The notes under the pieces: model-generated
The model's database searches: none
Seen by the model: the letters and a program-made list of their open reading frames with translations, nothing else
Told to the model about the DNA's origin: nothing
Position numbers and translations under genes: made by a program
Assembly (NCBI RefSeq): GCF_009827515.1
Contig: NZ_WTYO01000001.1
Coordinates: 291,501-355,500 of the forward strand
Direction: 5' to 3'
DNA from: Pelagerythrobacter marinus
Lineage (GTDB): Bacteria > Pseudomonadota > Alphaproteobacteria > Sphingomonadales > Sphingomonadaceae
DNA length: 64,000 nucleotides
Shown here: in pieces, positions 1 to 8,138 of the stretch
How the letters are laid out: every line of letters begins with the position of its first letter
Numbering within the stretch: position 1 is the first letter of the stretch

Positions 1-10
1 TTGCGCGGCC

Positions 11-48
11 GGGGGCGGTCGGGGCCTGGCCCCGGCCGCCCCCTTTTT
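11..48 (+). terminator. Rho-independent terminator of a gene left of the window
   Basis: A long GC-rich inverted repeat (arms about 11-26 and 28-43) is followed by TTTTT at 44-48. It ends transcription arriving from beyond the left edge. It also argues against the open frame that runs from base 1 being translated from its first codon. Confidence 0.7.
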
Positions 49-108
49 CGTGCGTGCCCGGAAAAATTCGCCCGGACCCACCGGGCTCCCCGTGCGTTCA
101 TCAGGGCG

Positions 109-840
109 ATGGCTGTCGATCCTCCCGCGTGGCATCCCTATTGCGGCGTTGCGCCGCTGCCCGATGCGTGGTGGGAAAGCTGGAATCCCGATCCGCTGCT
201 GATGGGCGTGCTGGCGCTGCTCGCCGGTGCCTGGTGGCACCGCCATGGCCGCGACCCGGCCCGGCGCGTTCCGGCCATTGCCGCGGGCGCGGTCGTGCTC
301 TTGCTGTTCGTCTCGCCGCTCTGCGCTTTGGGCTCCGCGCTGTTCACCGCGCGGGTCGTGCACCATGTCCTGCTTGCGACCCTGCTCGCCCCGCTCCTCG
401 TCGCCGCGTTCGACGTGCGCCGGGTGCCCGGGTCGCTCGCGGCCTGGACCGCGGTGCAGGCGCTGGTCTTCTGGGCCTGGCACTTGCCCGCCGCCTATTC
501 CGCGGCGCTTTCGAGCGACGGCGTCTTCTGGGCCATGCAGCTTTCGATCACCGCCAGCGCGGCCCTGTGGTGGGCGCGGGTCCTCCGGGCGGAAGCCGGC
601 GCCGCCGTGCTGTCGCTGCTGGCAACGATGGTGCAGATGGGCCTGCTCGGCGCGATCCTGACATTCGCCGGCCGCGCCTATTACGCGCCCCACTGGCTGA
701 CGACGCAACCCTGGGGCCTTTCGCCGATGGAGGACCAGCAGATCGCCGGGATCATCATGTGGGCGCCTGCCTCCGCCGTCTATCTGCTCTGCGCGCTGGC
801 CATCCTGCACCGTTCCTTCACCGCAGAGCCGGCCCGGTGA
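109..840 (+). CDS. ctaG: CtaG-like cytochrome c oxidase assembly protein (caa3 type)
   Basis: An integral membrane protein of 243 residues with about six or seven hydrophobic helices. It matches the caa3_CtaG family (formerly DUF1404), needed in Bacillus for forming active caa3 oxidase. The C-terminal motif DQQIAGIIMW and the VVHHVLLATLLAPLL segment near residue 84 are typical of the family. The frame is open to base 1, but the upstream part overlaps a terminator and is Arg/Pro-rich, so I start at the ATG at 109. Its stop overlaps the GTG of the b561 gene (GTGA), so the two are translationally coupled. Together with the coxB/ctaD genes at 2.5-6 kb it forms a respiratory block. Function is inferred from family and neighbours. 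Confidence 0.82.
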   Translation: MAVDPPAWHPYCGVAPLPDAWWESWNPDPLLMGVLALLAGAWWHRHGRDPARRVPAIAAGAVVLLLFVSPLCALGSALFTARVVHHVLLATLLAPLLVAAFDVRRVPGSLAAWTAVQALVFWAWHLPAAYSAALSSDGVFWAMQLSITASAALWWARVLRAEAGAAVLSLLATMVQMGLLGAILTFAGRAYYAPHWLTTQPWGLSPMEDQQIAGIIMWAPASAVYLLCALAILHRSFTAEPAR

Positions 841-1508
841 TCGAGGCGCTGCGCGACTGGGCGGAACGGTATCGCAGCCGCGGCAAGTACACGCCCGTGG
901 GGGTCGCCTTTCACTGGATCATGGCCGCGGTCGTCCTCTACCAGCTGTTCACCGGCTGGATGATGCAGCGCAACCTCGTCGGGGCGGAGAAGCTGGAAGC
1001 CTATGCCGATCACAGCCAGATCGGCCTCACGCTGCTGCTGTTCGGCGCGCTGCGCCTCGCCTGGCGACTGATGGTGCCGGGGCCGATCAACGACGCGGAC
1101 GAGCCCGGCTGGCGGTCCGACACGGCGCACGCGATCCACGCGGCCTTCTATGCCCTGTTCGTGATCGTGCCGCTGTCGGGGTGGATCATGTGGTCGGCGA
1201 TCCAGCCGGCGCGGCCGCTATACCTCGCCGCGCTGATACCGGTGCCCGCGATGCCTTTCCACACGCTCAGCGTCGAATGGCAATATCGCCTGCTCGACAT
1301 CGCGGAGGACGTCCACGTGATCGGGATCGTCGCGCTGACCCTGCTCGTCCCGGCCCATGCCGCCGCCGCGATCAAGCACCATTTCTGGGACCGGGACGAT
1401 GTGTTCGAGGGCATGCTGCCCGAAGTCCCGGACGATTTCGGCCACCCGTCAGGCGCGCGCTATAGTCCGAGAGAGCAGCCATCTCGCTCTCGTCCAGACG
1501 CCGACTGA
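837..1508 (+). CDS. Cytochrome b561 family membrane protein
   Basis: A protein of 223 residues with four predicted membrane helices and heme-ligand-like histidines in FHWIMA (residue 26), DHSQIGLTLL, HAIHAAFYALF and EDVHVIGIVAL. This is the pattern of bacterial b561, a di-heme inner-membrane electron carrier. The start is a GTG overlapping the ctaG stop. The family usually ends close after the HHFWDRDDV segment; here about 25 further hydrophilic residues follow, and they overlap by 137 bp the 3' end of the convergent cytochrome c gene. The electron donor and acceptor cannot be read from sequence. Confidence 0.85.
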   Translation: MIEALRDWAERYRSRGKYTPVGVAFHWIMAAVVLYQLFTGWMMQRNLVGAEKLEAYADHSQIGLTLLLFGALRLAWRLMVPGPINDADEPGWRSDTAHAIHAAFYALFVIVPLSGWIMWSAIQPARPLYLAALIPVPAMPFHTLSVEWQYRLLDIAEDVHVIGIVALTLLVPAHAAAAIKHHFWDRDDVFEGMLPEVPDDFGHPSGARYSPREQPSRSRPDAD

Positions 1509-2130
1509 TCGCGGTCATCACCCCCTGCGGGTCGCCGTAGCGCTTGCCGTCGCGCCAGTGGCGGAGCTGCCGTTCGAGATAGCGGGCCGGCTGGCCGGCA
1601 AGCGGCGGGTTGCCGTGGCCCCGGCCGCGGCCGTCGTCGCCGTGGCAGCTGGCGCAGGAAGGCAGGCCGCGCGCCGGGTCGCCCCGGTGGTAGAGCGCGA
1701 CGATCGGCGGCGCACAGGCGGCCGCGGGGGCCGGGTCGGCCGCGTCCGCGCTCTCCGCCCCCGGCGGAGGCAGGGCCGCGTAGTATTCGCCGAGCATGAC
1801 GCGGGCATCGTTGTCGAGGCTGCCAGCGATCCACTGCATGTGCGGATCGCGCCGCAGGCCCGCGTCGTAAAACTCCAGTTGCCGGACGATATAGCCGGCG
1901 TCGAGCCCGGCGAGCCGGGGCGTCAGCGCGCCGTCGCCCCCGCCGTCGAGGCCGTGGCAGGTCACGCAGGCCCCGGCCGGTCCGGCCGCTCCGCCGCTCA
2001 GCGCCAGGACCTCGCCGCTCGCCTCGAACGCGCTGGGCGGCGGCGTGCCGTTGTCGCAGCCGGCCAGGGCCACCGCCGCGGCCGGGATCAGGATCGACCT
2101 GGCGAAGCCCCTGTTCTGCGTGAAAACCAT
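1372..2130 (-). CDS. Di-heme c-type cytochrome, cytochrome c4-like lipoprotein
   Basis: Reads leftward. The signal peptide ends in a lipobox LAGC (Cys25), so it is probably membrane-anchored in the periplasm. Two heme-attachment motifs, CVTCH and CASCH, lie in two homologous halves, as in cytochrome c4, which passes electrons to terminal oxidases. I chose the ATG at 2130; an ATG at 2145 is also possible and neither has a strong ribosome site. The last ~30 residues are Arg/Gly/Pro-rich and overlap the convergent b561 gene, so the C-terminus may be a recent extension. It is divergent from the monoheme cytochrome at 2190. Confidence 0.8.
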   Translation of the reverse strand: MVFTQNRGFARSILIPAAAVALAGCDNGTPPPSAFEASGEVLALSGGAAGPAGACVTCHGLDGGGDGALTPRLAGLDAGYIVRQLEFYDAGLRRDPHMQWIAGSLDNDARVMLGEYYAALPPPGAESADAADPAPAAACAPPIVALYHRGDPARGLPSCASCHGDDGRGRGHGNPPLAGQPARYLERQLRHWRDGKRYGDPQGVMTAISRRLDESEMAALSDYSARLTGGRNRPGLRAACPRTHRPGPRNGA

Positions 2131-2189
2131 GCCTTTCGGGAACATGCACGGGGCGGCGCGGTTCCCATAGGCATGCGGGGCGGCGTGGC

Positions 2190-2579
2190 ATGAAAGCTGT
2201 GGGGCAAATCTTCGGACACGCGGCCGCCCTGGGCTGCGCGCTGGGACTGGCGGCGTGCAAGCAGCCACCGGCCTCGCGCTATACCTTCGATGCCGGCCTG
2301 CGCGACATGGGGCGCCACGTGATCGAGCGCGCCGGCTGCGCGGCCTGTCACGAGATACCGGGAATCGACTGGCCCGAGGGGCGGACCGGCCCCTCGCTCG
2401 CCGGGTTCGACGGGGTAGGGCCGATCGCAGGCTACCTGCCGAACACCCCGGCAAACCTCGCCCGTTTCGTGCGCAACGCCCCGGCGGCAAAGCCCGGATC
2501 GACGATGCCGGCCATGCCGATCTCTTCCGAAGAGGCCCATGCCGTGGCCGCCTATCTCTATGGAATCGACGATGATTGA
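2190..2579 (+). CDS. Small monoheme c-type cytochrome lipoprotein
   Basis: A 129-residue protein with a lipoprotein signal (LAAC near residue 28) and one heme motif CAACH; the MPAMPIS segment towards the C-terminus supplies the likely axial Met ligand. Its stop overlaps the start of coxB by 8 bases (ATGATTGA), so it is co-translated with the oxidase and probably donates electrons to it, or serves as an extra cytochrome subunit. The role as donor is inferred from position. Confidence 0.82.
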   Translation: MKAVGQIFGHAAALGCALGLAACKQPPASRYTFDAGLRDMGRHVIERAGCAACHEIPGIDWPEGRTGPSLAGFDGVGPIAGYLPNTPANLARFVRNAPAAKPGSTMPAMPISSEEAHAVAAYLYGIDDD

Positions 2580-3519
2580 GGCGCTCTGGGGCTGGCCGCC
2601 GCCGGTGTTCGATCCGGCCGGGCCCTATGCCGAGAGCGTGACCACGCTGGCCTGGGTGCTGCTGGGCATGGGCGTGGCGGTGACCGCGATCGTCGTCGCC
2701 GCGCTGTGGGTGGCGCTGCGCGGGCCGGACGCGCTCAAGCGCAAGCTGGGCGGGGAGCGGACCGTGTGGATCGGCGGGGTCGCCTTCCCCGGCGTCGTCC
2801 TGACCGCGCTGCTCGTCTGGGGCCTGGCGCTGACCGCCTCGCTGACCGCGGACATTACCGGCGATGAGATGCGCGTTCGCGTGACCGGGGAGATGTGGTG
2901 GTTCCGCGTCGAGTACCTCGATGACGACGGCAACGTCCTGGTGGCCGACGCGAACGAGCTGCATCTCCCGGTGGGCGAGCCTGTCGTGCTGGAACTGCAA
3001 TCGGCCGACGTGATCCACAGTTTCTGGGTGCCGCACCTTTCGGGCAAGAAGGACATGATCCCCGGGCGCACGACGCTGCTGCGCGTCCAGGCCGACCGGC
3101 CGGGGCGGTTCGGCGGGGTCTGCGCCGAATATTGCGGCGGCCCCCATGCGCTGATGGGTTTCGTCGCGATCGCGCACGGGCAGGACGATTTCCGCCAATG
3201 GCTGGCGGGCAAGGCGCGCCGCCAGGCGGCGAGCGCGCCCGGCGGCGGGGCGGGCCGCCGCCAGTTCATGGACAGCGGCTGCGCGGCCTGCCACCGCGTC
3301 GCGGGCACGCCGGCCAACGGCCTCGCCGGGCCGGACCTGACCCATGTCGGGAGCCGCCAGACGCTGGGTGCCGGCATCCTGCCCAACAATCGCGGCACCC
3401 TGATCGGGTGGATCGGGGACAGCCAGTCGATCAAGCCGGGCAACCGGATGCCCAGTTACGACATGCTTTCGGCCGAGGAGCTGGAAGACATCGCGATCTG
3501 GCTCGAGCAGCAGAAATGA
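2572..3519 (+). CDS. coxB: Cytochrome c oxidase subunit II fused to cytochrome c (caa3 type)
   Basis: A 315-residue protein. Two membrane helices (about residues 22-45 and 65-90) precede the periplasmic CuA domain, whose copper ligands are visible: His149 in VIHSFW and the C-x3-C-x3-H-x2-M cluster (Cys184, Cys188, His192, Met195). A C-terminal cytochrome c domain follows with CAACH at 237-241 and a distal Met in GNRMPSY. This fused form defines caa3 oxidases, which take electrons directly through the attached heme. The ATG at 2572 overlaps the upstream cytochrome; the stop overlaps the ctaD start (ATGA). A longer in-frame start at 2539 lies inside the upstream gene and is less likely. Confidence 0.93.
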   Translation: MIEALWGWPPPVFDPAGPYAESVTTLAWVLLGMGVAVTAIVVAALWVALRGPDALKRKLGGERTVWIGGVAFPGVVLTALLVWGLALTASLTADITGDEMRVRVTGEMWWFRVEYLDDDGNVLVADANELHLPVGEPVVLELQSADVIHSFWVPHLSGKKDMIPGRTTLLRVQADRPGRFGGVCAEYCGGPHALMGFVAIAHGQDDFRQWLAGKARRQAASAPGGGAGRRQFMDSGCAACHRVAGTPANGLAGPDLTHVGSRQTLGAGILPNNRGTLIGWIGDSQSIKPGNRMPSYDMLSAEELEDIAIWLEQQK

Positions 3520-6056
3520 AGTCCGAAACCGGCTTCGACCACGATCTCTACCGGCTCTTCCCCACGCATCGGCCGCGCCCGAAAGGCGAGGTGGAGGAAC
3601 TGGAGCGGATCTGGGACAATCCCAAGGGCTGGGGCCTGCTGACCGTCGTCAACAACAACTACGTCGGCTTCTTCTACGTCGCGACGGCGTTCCTGTTCTT
3701 CCTCCTCGCCGGGATCCTCGCGCTGGGGATGCGGGTGCAACTGGCGGCGCCGCTGCAGGAATTCCTGCCGCAGGAAACCTACAACCAGTTCTTCACCATG
3801 CACGGCACGGTGATGATGTTCCTGTTCGCGGTGCCGATGGTGGAGGCGATCGGGATCATGCTGCTGCCGCAGATGCTGGCCGCGCGCGACCTGCCCTTTC
3901 CGCGGCTTTCCGCCTACGCCTTCTGGGCCTATTTCGTCGGCGGGCTCTGTTTCTTCGCCTCGCTCTTCGTCGGGCTGGCGCCCGATGGCGGGTGGTTCAT
4001 GTACCCCCCGCTGACCTCGATCGCCTACAGCCCGGGGATCAACACCGATTTCTGGCTGCTGGGGATCGGCTTTATCGAGATCAGCGCGATTGCCGGCGCG
4101 ATCGAGATCATCGTCGGCGTCCTGCGCACGCGCGCGCCGGGCATGACGCTCGACCGGATGCCGATGTTCGCCTGGGCCATGCTGGTCTTCGCGGTGATGA
4201 TCGTGATCGCCTTTCCCAGCGTGATCCTCGGCACCCTGCTGCTGGAGCTGGAGCGGGCGTTCAACTGGCCTTTCTTCGATCCCGCGCGCGGGGGGGACCC
4301 GCTGCTGTGGCAGCACCTGTTCTGGTTCTTCGGGCACCCGGAAGTCTACATCATCTTCCTGCCCGCGGCCGGGCTAATGAGCATGATGGTCGCCACCGTC
4401 GCGCGCACCCCGCTGGTGGGATACCGCCTGAACGTGCTCGCCCTGGTGGCGACCGGGTTCATCAGCTTCGGCGTCTGGGCGCACCACATGTTCACCACCG
4501 ACATGCCGCGGATATCGGCCGGCTATTTCAGCGCGGCGAGCATGGCGGTCAGCCTGCCCGCGGGCATCCAGGTGTTCTGCTGGATCGCGACGCTTGCGGC
4601 GGGCCGGATACGCTGGTCGGTGCCCGCGCTGTTCATCGTCGGTTCGGTCCTGATATTCGTGATGGGCGGGCTGACGGGCGTGATGGTCGGCATGGTCCCG
4701 TTCGACTGGCAGGTCCACGATACCTATTTCATCGTCGCCCACCTTCACTACGTGCTGCTGGGCGGGATGGTCTTCCCGATGTTCGCCGCGTTCTATTACT
4801 GGAACGGGATGACCAGCCGCAATCCGCTGTCCGAAAGGCTGGGGCGGTGGGTCTTCTGGCTGATGTTCACCGGGCTGCACGTCACCTTCCTGCCGATGCA
4901 CCTGACCGGCTTCATGGGGATGCCGCGCCGGGTCTATACCTACCTGCCCGACCGGGGGCTGGACCTGCTGAACCTGGTTTCCACCATTGGCGCCTTCACC
5001 ATCGCGGCCGGGGTCCTGCTGTTCCTGCTCGACCTGGCGCGCAATTTCCGGTTCACCACCGATCACGACGCCGGCAACGTCTATGGCGGGGGCACGCTGG
5101 AATGGCTGCCGACCGGGATGTATTCGACCCGCTCGATCCCGCTCGTCCGCAGCCGGGAGCCGCTGTGGGACGATCCGGCGATCTGCGACGACGTGGCCGA
5201 GGGGCGCTATTTCCTGCCCAACAGCGCGACCGGCCTGCGCGAAACGATCATCACGTCCCCCGTCAACGCCGAGCCGCAGTATCTCCAGCTCATGCCCGGG
5301 CCGTCGCCCTGGCCAATCGGCGCCGCCGCGTTCACGGCGTTCTTCTTCCTCTCGCTGACGGTCCAGGCCTATGCCTTCGCCTGGTTCAGCGGGGTGGTCG
5401 CGACGGTCTGCGTGCTGCGCTGGCTGTGGGAGACCGACCGGCCGATCGCCCAGAAAGAGGCCGACATCGGCGCGGGCATCGTCGTCCCCATTTCGGTGAC
5501 CGGCCCGCGCGGCCATGGCTGGTGGGCGCTCAACACGCTGATGGTCGTCATGGGCATGATCGCCGTCATGGGCGGTTTCAGCTATCTCTATCTCTACGGC
5601 ATTCATCCCGAGGTGTGGATTGACGCCCCGCCGCTTGGCCAGACGGCGCTGGTCGCGGCGCTGCTCGCCGGCGCGATGATCGCGGCGCGCCTCGCCCGCT
5701 ACCTCCTGTCCCGCCACGAGGCCGGCGTCTTTCCGGGGCAGGGGCCATGGCTGACCGCGACGGCCAGCGCGGCACTGATCGTCGGGGCGCTCTATCTCGA
5801 CATGACCGGCTGGCAGGCCGCCGGCCTCGCCCCTGCCGACAGCGCGCAGGGGGCGACGGTATTCGCGATGCTGGCCTACCAGGCCTGCCTCGCGGCGGTG
5901 GGCGTCATCATGGCGCTCTACCTCGGCCTGCGGAGCGGCCGCGGCCTGCTGACGACGCCGGCCAATGTCACGATGGACGTGGTCGGCCGGTTCCTGTTCT
6001 TCGCGGCCGCGCAGGGGCTTGCGCTGAGCCTGCTCATGCGGACGATACCGGGGTGA
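3516..6056 (+). CDS. ctaD: Cytochrome c oxidase subunit I fused to subunit III
   Basis: An 846-residue membrane protein. The first ~560 residues are heme-copper oxidase subunit I: MHGTVMMF and the paired HDTYFIVAHLHYV supply heme ligands, WAHHMF the CuB histidines, and GHPEVY holds the CuB His274 cross-linkable to Tyr278, with the type-A1 Glu276. From about residue 600 seven more helices resemble subunit III (CtaE/CoxC), so no separate subunit III gene is needed here. At the K-channel site the usual TGIKVF reads AGIQVF (Ala349, Gln352), so the canonical lysine is absent; this may be typical of I+III fusions. It reduces O2 to water in the inner membrane while pumping protons. Confidence 0.93.
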   Translation: MKSETGFDHDLYRLFPTHRPRPKGEVEELERIWDNPKGWGLLTVVNNNYVGFFYVATAFLFFLLAGILALGMRVQLAAPLQEFLPQETYNQFFTMHGTVMMFLFAVPMVEAIGIMLLPQMLAARDLPFPRLSAYAFWAYFVGGLCFFASLFVGLAPDGGWFMYPPLTSIAYSPGINTDFWLLGIGFIEISAIAGAIEIIVGVLRTRAPGMTLDRMPMFAWAMLVFAVMIVIAFPSVILGTLLLELERAFNWPFFDPARGGDPLLWQHLFWFFGHPEVYIIFLPAAGLMSMMVATVARTPLVGYRLNVLALVATGFISFGVWAHHMFTTDMPRISAGYFSAASMAVSLPAGIQVFCWIATLAAGRIRWSVPALFIVGSVLIFVMGGLTGVMVGMVPFDWQVHDTYFIVAHLHYVLLGGMVFPMFAAFYYWNGMTSRNPLSERLGRWVFWLMFTGLHVTFLPMHLTGFMGMPRRVYTYLPDRGLDLLNLVSTIGAFTIAAGVLLFLLDLARNFRFTTDHDAGNVYGGGTLEWLPTGMYSTRSIPLVRSREPLWDDPAICDDVAEGRYFLPNSATGLRETIITSPVNAEPQYLQLMPGPSPWPIGAAAFTAFFFLSLTVQAYAFAWFSGVVATVCVLRWLWETDRPIAQKEADIGAGIVVPISVTGPRGHGWWALNTLMVVMGMIAVMGGFSYLYLYGIHPEVWIDAPPLGQTALVAALLAGAMIAARLARYLLSRHEAGVFPGQGPWLTATASAALIVGALYLDMTGWQAAGLAPADSAQGATVFAMLAYQACLAAVGVIMALYLGLRSGRGLLTTPANVTMDVVGRFLFFAAAQGLALSLLMRTIPG

Positions 6057-6063
6057 CGGCGCG

Positions 6064-6345
6064 ATGAACCCGCAATTCTTCAACCGGCTGGACTGGGTCG
6101 TGCTGGGCGGCGCCTTCGCGATCTGGGCGGCGCATTTCATGCTCGCCTGGTCGATCAGTTCGATCTTTCCCGGCCAGGGGATCGTGCTGTGGCTGGTCGC
6201 CGCGCTGACGCTGGCCTCGTTCGGCGCGCTGGCCGCGCTGTGGCGCTGGCGCAAGGTCGAAGGCGCGGCGTCGGTCGCCGGCCTCGCGATCGTGCTGGCG
6301 GCGGCGGGCGTCGTCTATGACTTCCTGCCCGCCCTGATGGCCTAG
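6064..6345 (+). CDS. Small membrane protein at the end of the oxidase operon
   Basis: A 93-residue protein with three predicted membrane helices. It begins 7 bases after the ctaD stop, so it belongs to the same transcript. I do not recognise the family. Size and position are like those of small accessory proteins of oxidase operons (subunit IV or assembly factors), but no motif shows this. Its last four bases overlap the end of the convergent antiporter gene. Confidence 0.7.
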   Translation: MNPQFFNRLDWVVLGGAFAIWAAHFMLAWSISSIFPGQGIVLWLVAALTLASFGALAALWRWRKVEGAASVAGLAIVLAAAGVVYDFLPALMA

Positions 6346-7385
6346 GCCGAAACGATCCCGCCCAGGATCGCGGCCATTCCCGCGACATAGACGACCAGGA
6401 CGGCAATGCTGTCGTACCCCATGCGCAGCTTCGCCTTGTCGCGCCGTTCGACGAGGCCGATCATGATCAGCGCGGTCAGCAGAACCCCGATCAGCGCCGC
6501 CGTCATCGATGCGCGGTCCACCTGCTGCAGCACGGGCGGGCCGGGATCGAGCATGTCCACCAGCAGGATCAGGACGACGTCGAACATGTTGCCGCCCAGG
6601 ATGTCGCCGATCGCCAGTTCCGCCCGGCGCAGGCGCACCGCGGCAATGGCGGTGCTCAGCTCGGGAAGCGAAGTGGCCAGCGCCAGCAGGGTCAGCCCCA
6701 TGATGCCGGTATCGGTGCCGGTCTGTTCAGCCAGGCCTTCGGCGGCGAGCGTCACCACCGTGCCCCCTGCGAAGATCGCCGCTGCGGCCAAGGCAATCGC
6801 CAGCGCCAGCCGCATGTTGCCGATCGCGGGCCGCTCGATCGCCTCCTGCTCGACGCGCGCCTCGGTCGCCGGGACCCAGCCGCCCGCCGCGACCTCGCGG
6901 TTCAGTTGCGAGAGGCTGAGGACATAGACCGCCGCGATCAGCACCGGGAAGAAGCCGACGCTGCCCAGCGGCAGTTCCCAGTCGCCGATCATCACCCCGA
7001 TCGCGGCCAGGACCAGCAGGACGATGCTGATCCCGGCATTGAGGATCGTGCGCGTGTCCGGGACCATGCTGGTCAGCGCGCCCTTGCCCACGAACAGGTC
7101 GGCCAGCGCGATCACCACGACCTGGAAAGCGATCCCGCCTAGCAGGTTGTTGACCGCCATCGCCGGGTTGCCCGACAGCGTGGCGACCGTCGTGGTCGAG
7201 ATTTCGGGCAGCGAAGTGACCGCGCCCAGCAGGAGCACGCCGATCACGGCCTGCTCTATCCCCGAGCGTTGCGAGACCTCGTCCGCATAGCGGGCTAGCC
7301 GCGCGCCGGCGAACCATACGGTGGCGGCCCCGGCGATAAACAGGGCTACAAGCCAGACGACCGGCAGGCTGGTCAGGTCGGGCAC
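6342..7385 (-). CDS. Calcium/cation antiporter (CaCA family)
   Basis: A 347-residue inner-membrane protein with about ten helices in two homologous halves. Each half carries the alpha-repeat signature, GAVTSLPEIS in the first and ALATSLPELS in the second, whose acidic residues bind the cation; GN-x-F/D motifs follow (GNMFDVVLIL). The family exchanges Ca2+ for Na+ or H+; the ion here cannot be told. The start lies 3 bases after the ZIP gene stop, so the two form an operon and may act together in divalent-metal balance. Confidence 0.88.
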   Translation of the reverse strand: MPDLTSLPVVWLVALFIAGAATVWFAGARLARYADEVSQRSGIEQAVIGVLLLGAVTSLPEISTTTVATLSGNPAMAVNNLLGGIAFQVVVIALADLFVGKGALTSMVPDTRTILNAGISIVLLVLAAIGVMIGDWELPLGSVGFFPVLIAAVYVLSLSQLNREVAAGGWVPATEARVEQEAIERPAIGNMRLALAIALAAAAIFAGGTVVTLAAEGLAEQTGTDTGIMGLTLLALATSLPELSTAIAAVRLRRAELAIGDILGGNMFDVVLILLVDMLDPGPPVLQQVDRASMTAALIGVLLTALIMIGLVERRDKAKLRMGYDSIAVLVVYVAGMAAILGGIVSA

Positions 7386-7388
7386 GGT

Positions 7389-8117
7389 TCAGGCCCCGAG
7401 ATAGGCGGACATCAGCATCAGCAGAACGAAGCCGGCGGCAAAGGCCGGGCTGGAAAGCTTGCGCGAGGTGCCGGGGGCATCGGCCTCGGGCACCAGGTCC
7501 TCGATCGTCGCGGTCAGCAGCAGCCCGGCGAAGAGCGCGAGGACGAAGCCCGAAAGCGCGGCGCTCGCCCCGTCGAGCACGAGGAACCCGGCCAGCGCAC
7601 CCGACAGGGGGGCGAGGGGGAAGGCGAGGGCGGCGAACAGCCGCTTGCGCCCGGCGACGTTGCCCGATCGCAGCGCCGCCGCGATCGCGAAACCCCCGGG
7701 CAGGTTGCCGAGGACCTGCGATGCGGCGAGCAGGAGGCCGAGATCGGCGGCGACCGCGCTCCCGCCCCCGGTCATCAACCCATCGGTGAACATGTCGACC
7801 GCGATCGCGGTATAGGCGCCCCAGACGAAGGCGCCTGAACCCTGCCCGCCGCCGCGCACGCGGCGGCTGAGCCGGACGAGCAGGACGGAAACGAGCGCGC
7901 CGACGACGATGGCGATGGCCAGTATCCAGATCGCTGCCCGATCCTGCGCGCGGGGCACCAGCTCGATCGCCGCGACGGCGGTCGCGATCCCCGCCGCCAT
8001 GTGCAGCGCCGCGCCGGTCAGCCAGGGCGGCGGCTTGCGCCATTCCGCAAGGCCGAAGCCGGCCAGGTTGCCCGCCGCCGGCAGGAGGGCGAGGAGGAGC
8101 GCGGTCGTCAGCGTCAT
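7389..8117 (-). CDS. ZIP-family divalent metal permease
   Basis: A 242-residue membrane protein with seven or eight helices. LHMAAGIATAVAAIELVPRA and VDMFTDGLMTGG resemble ZIP transporter helices II and IV, where His/Asp/Glu residues bind metal, though the canonical HN-x2-DG is altered to VDMFTDG. It probably moves Zn2+ or a similar ion. It is upstream of and co-transcribed with the antiporter; the start lies 21 bases from the stop of gcd. Confidence 0.75.
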   Translation of the reverse strand: MTLTTALLLALLPAAGNLAGFGLAEWRKPPPWLTGAALHMAAGIATAVAAIELVPRAQDRAAIWILAIAIVVGALVSVLLVRLSRRVRGGGQGSGAFVWGAYTAIAVDMFTDGLMTGGGSAVAADLGLLLAASQVLGNLPGGFAIAAALRSGNVAGRKRLFAALAFPLAPLSGALAGFLVLDGASAALSGFVLALFAGLLLTATIEDLVPEADAPGTSRKLSSPAFAAGFVLLMLMSAYLGA

Positions 8118-8138
8118 GCGGCCCGGCCCGTCGCGGCT

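Noticed and set aside
1-108. TTG at base 1 as start of the ctaG-like gene
   Set aside because: The stretch contains a strong terminator and encodes Arg/Gly/Pro-rich residues; the ATG at 109 starts a normal membrane protein.
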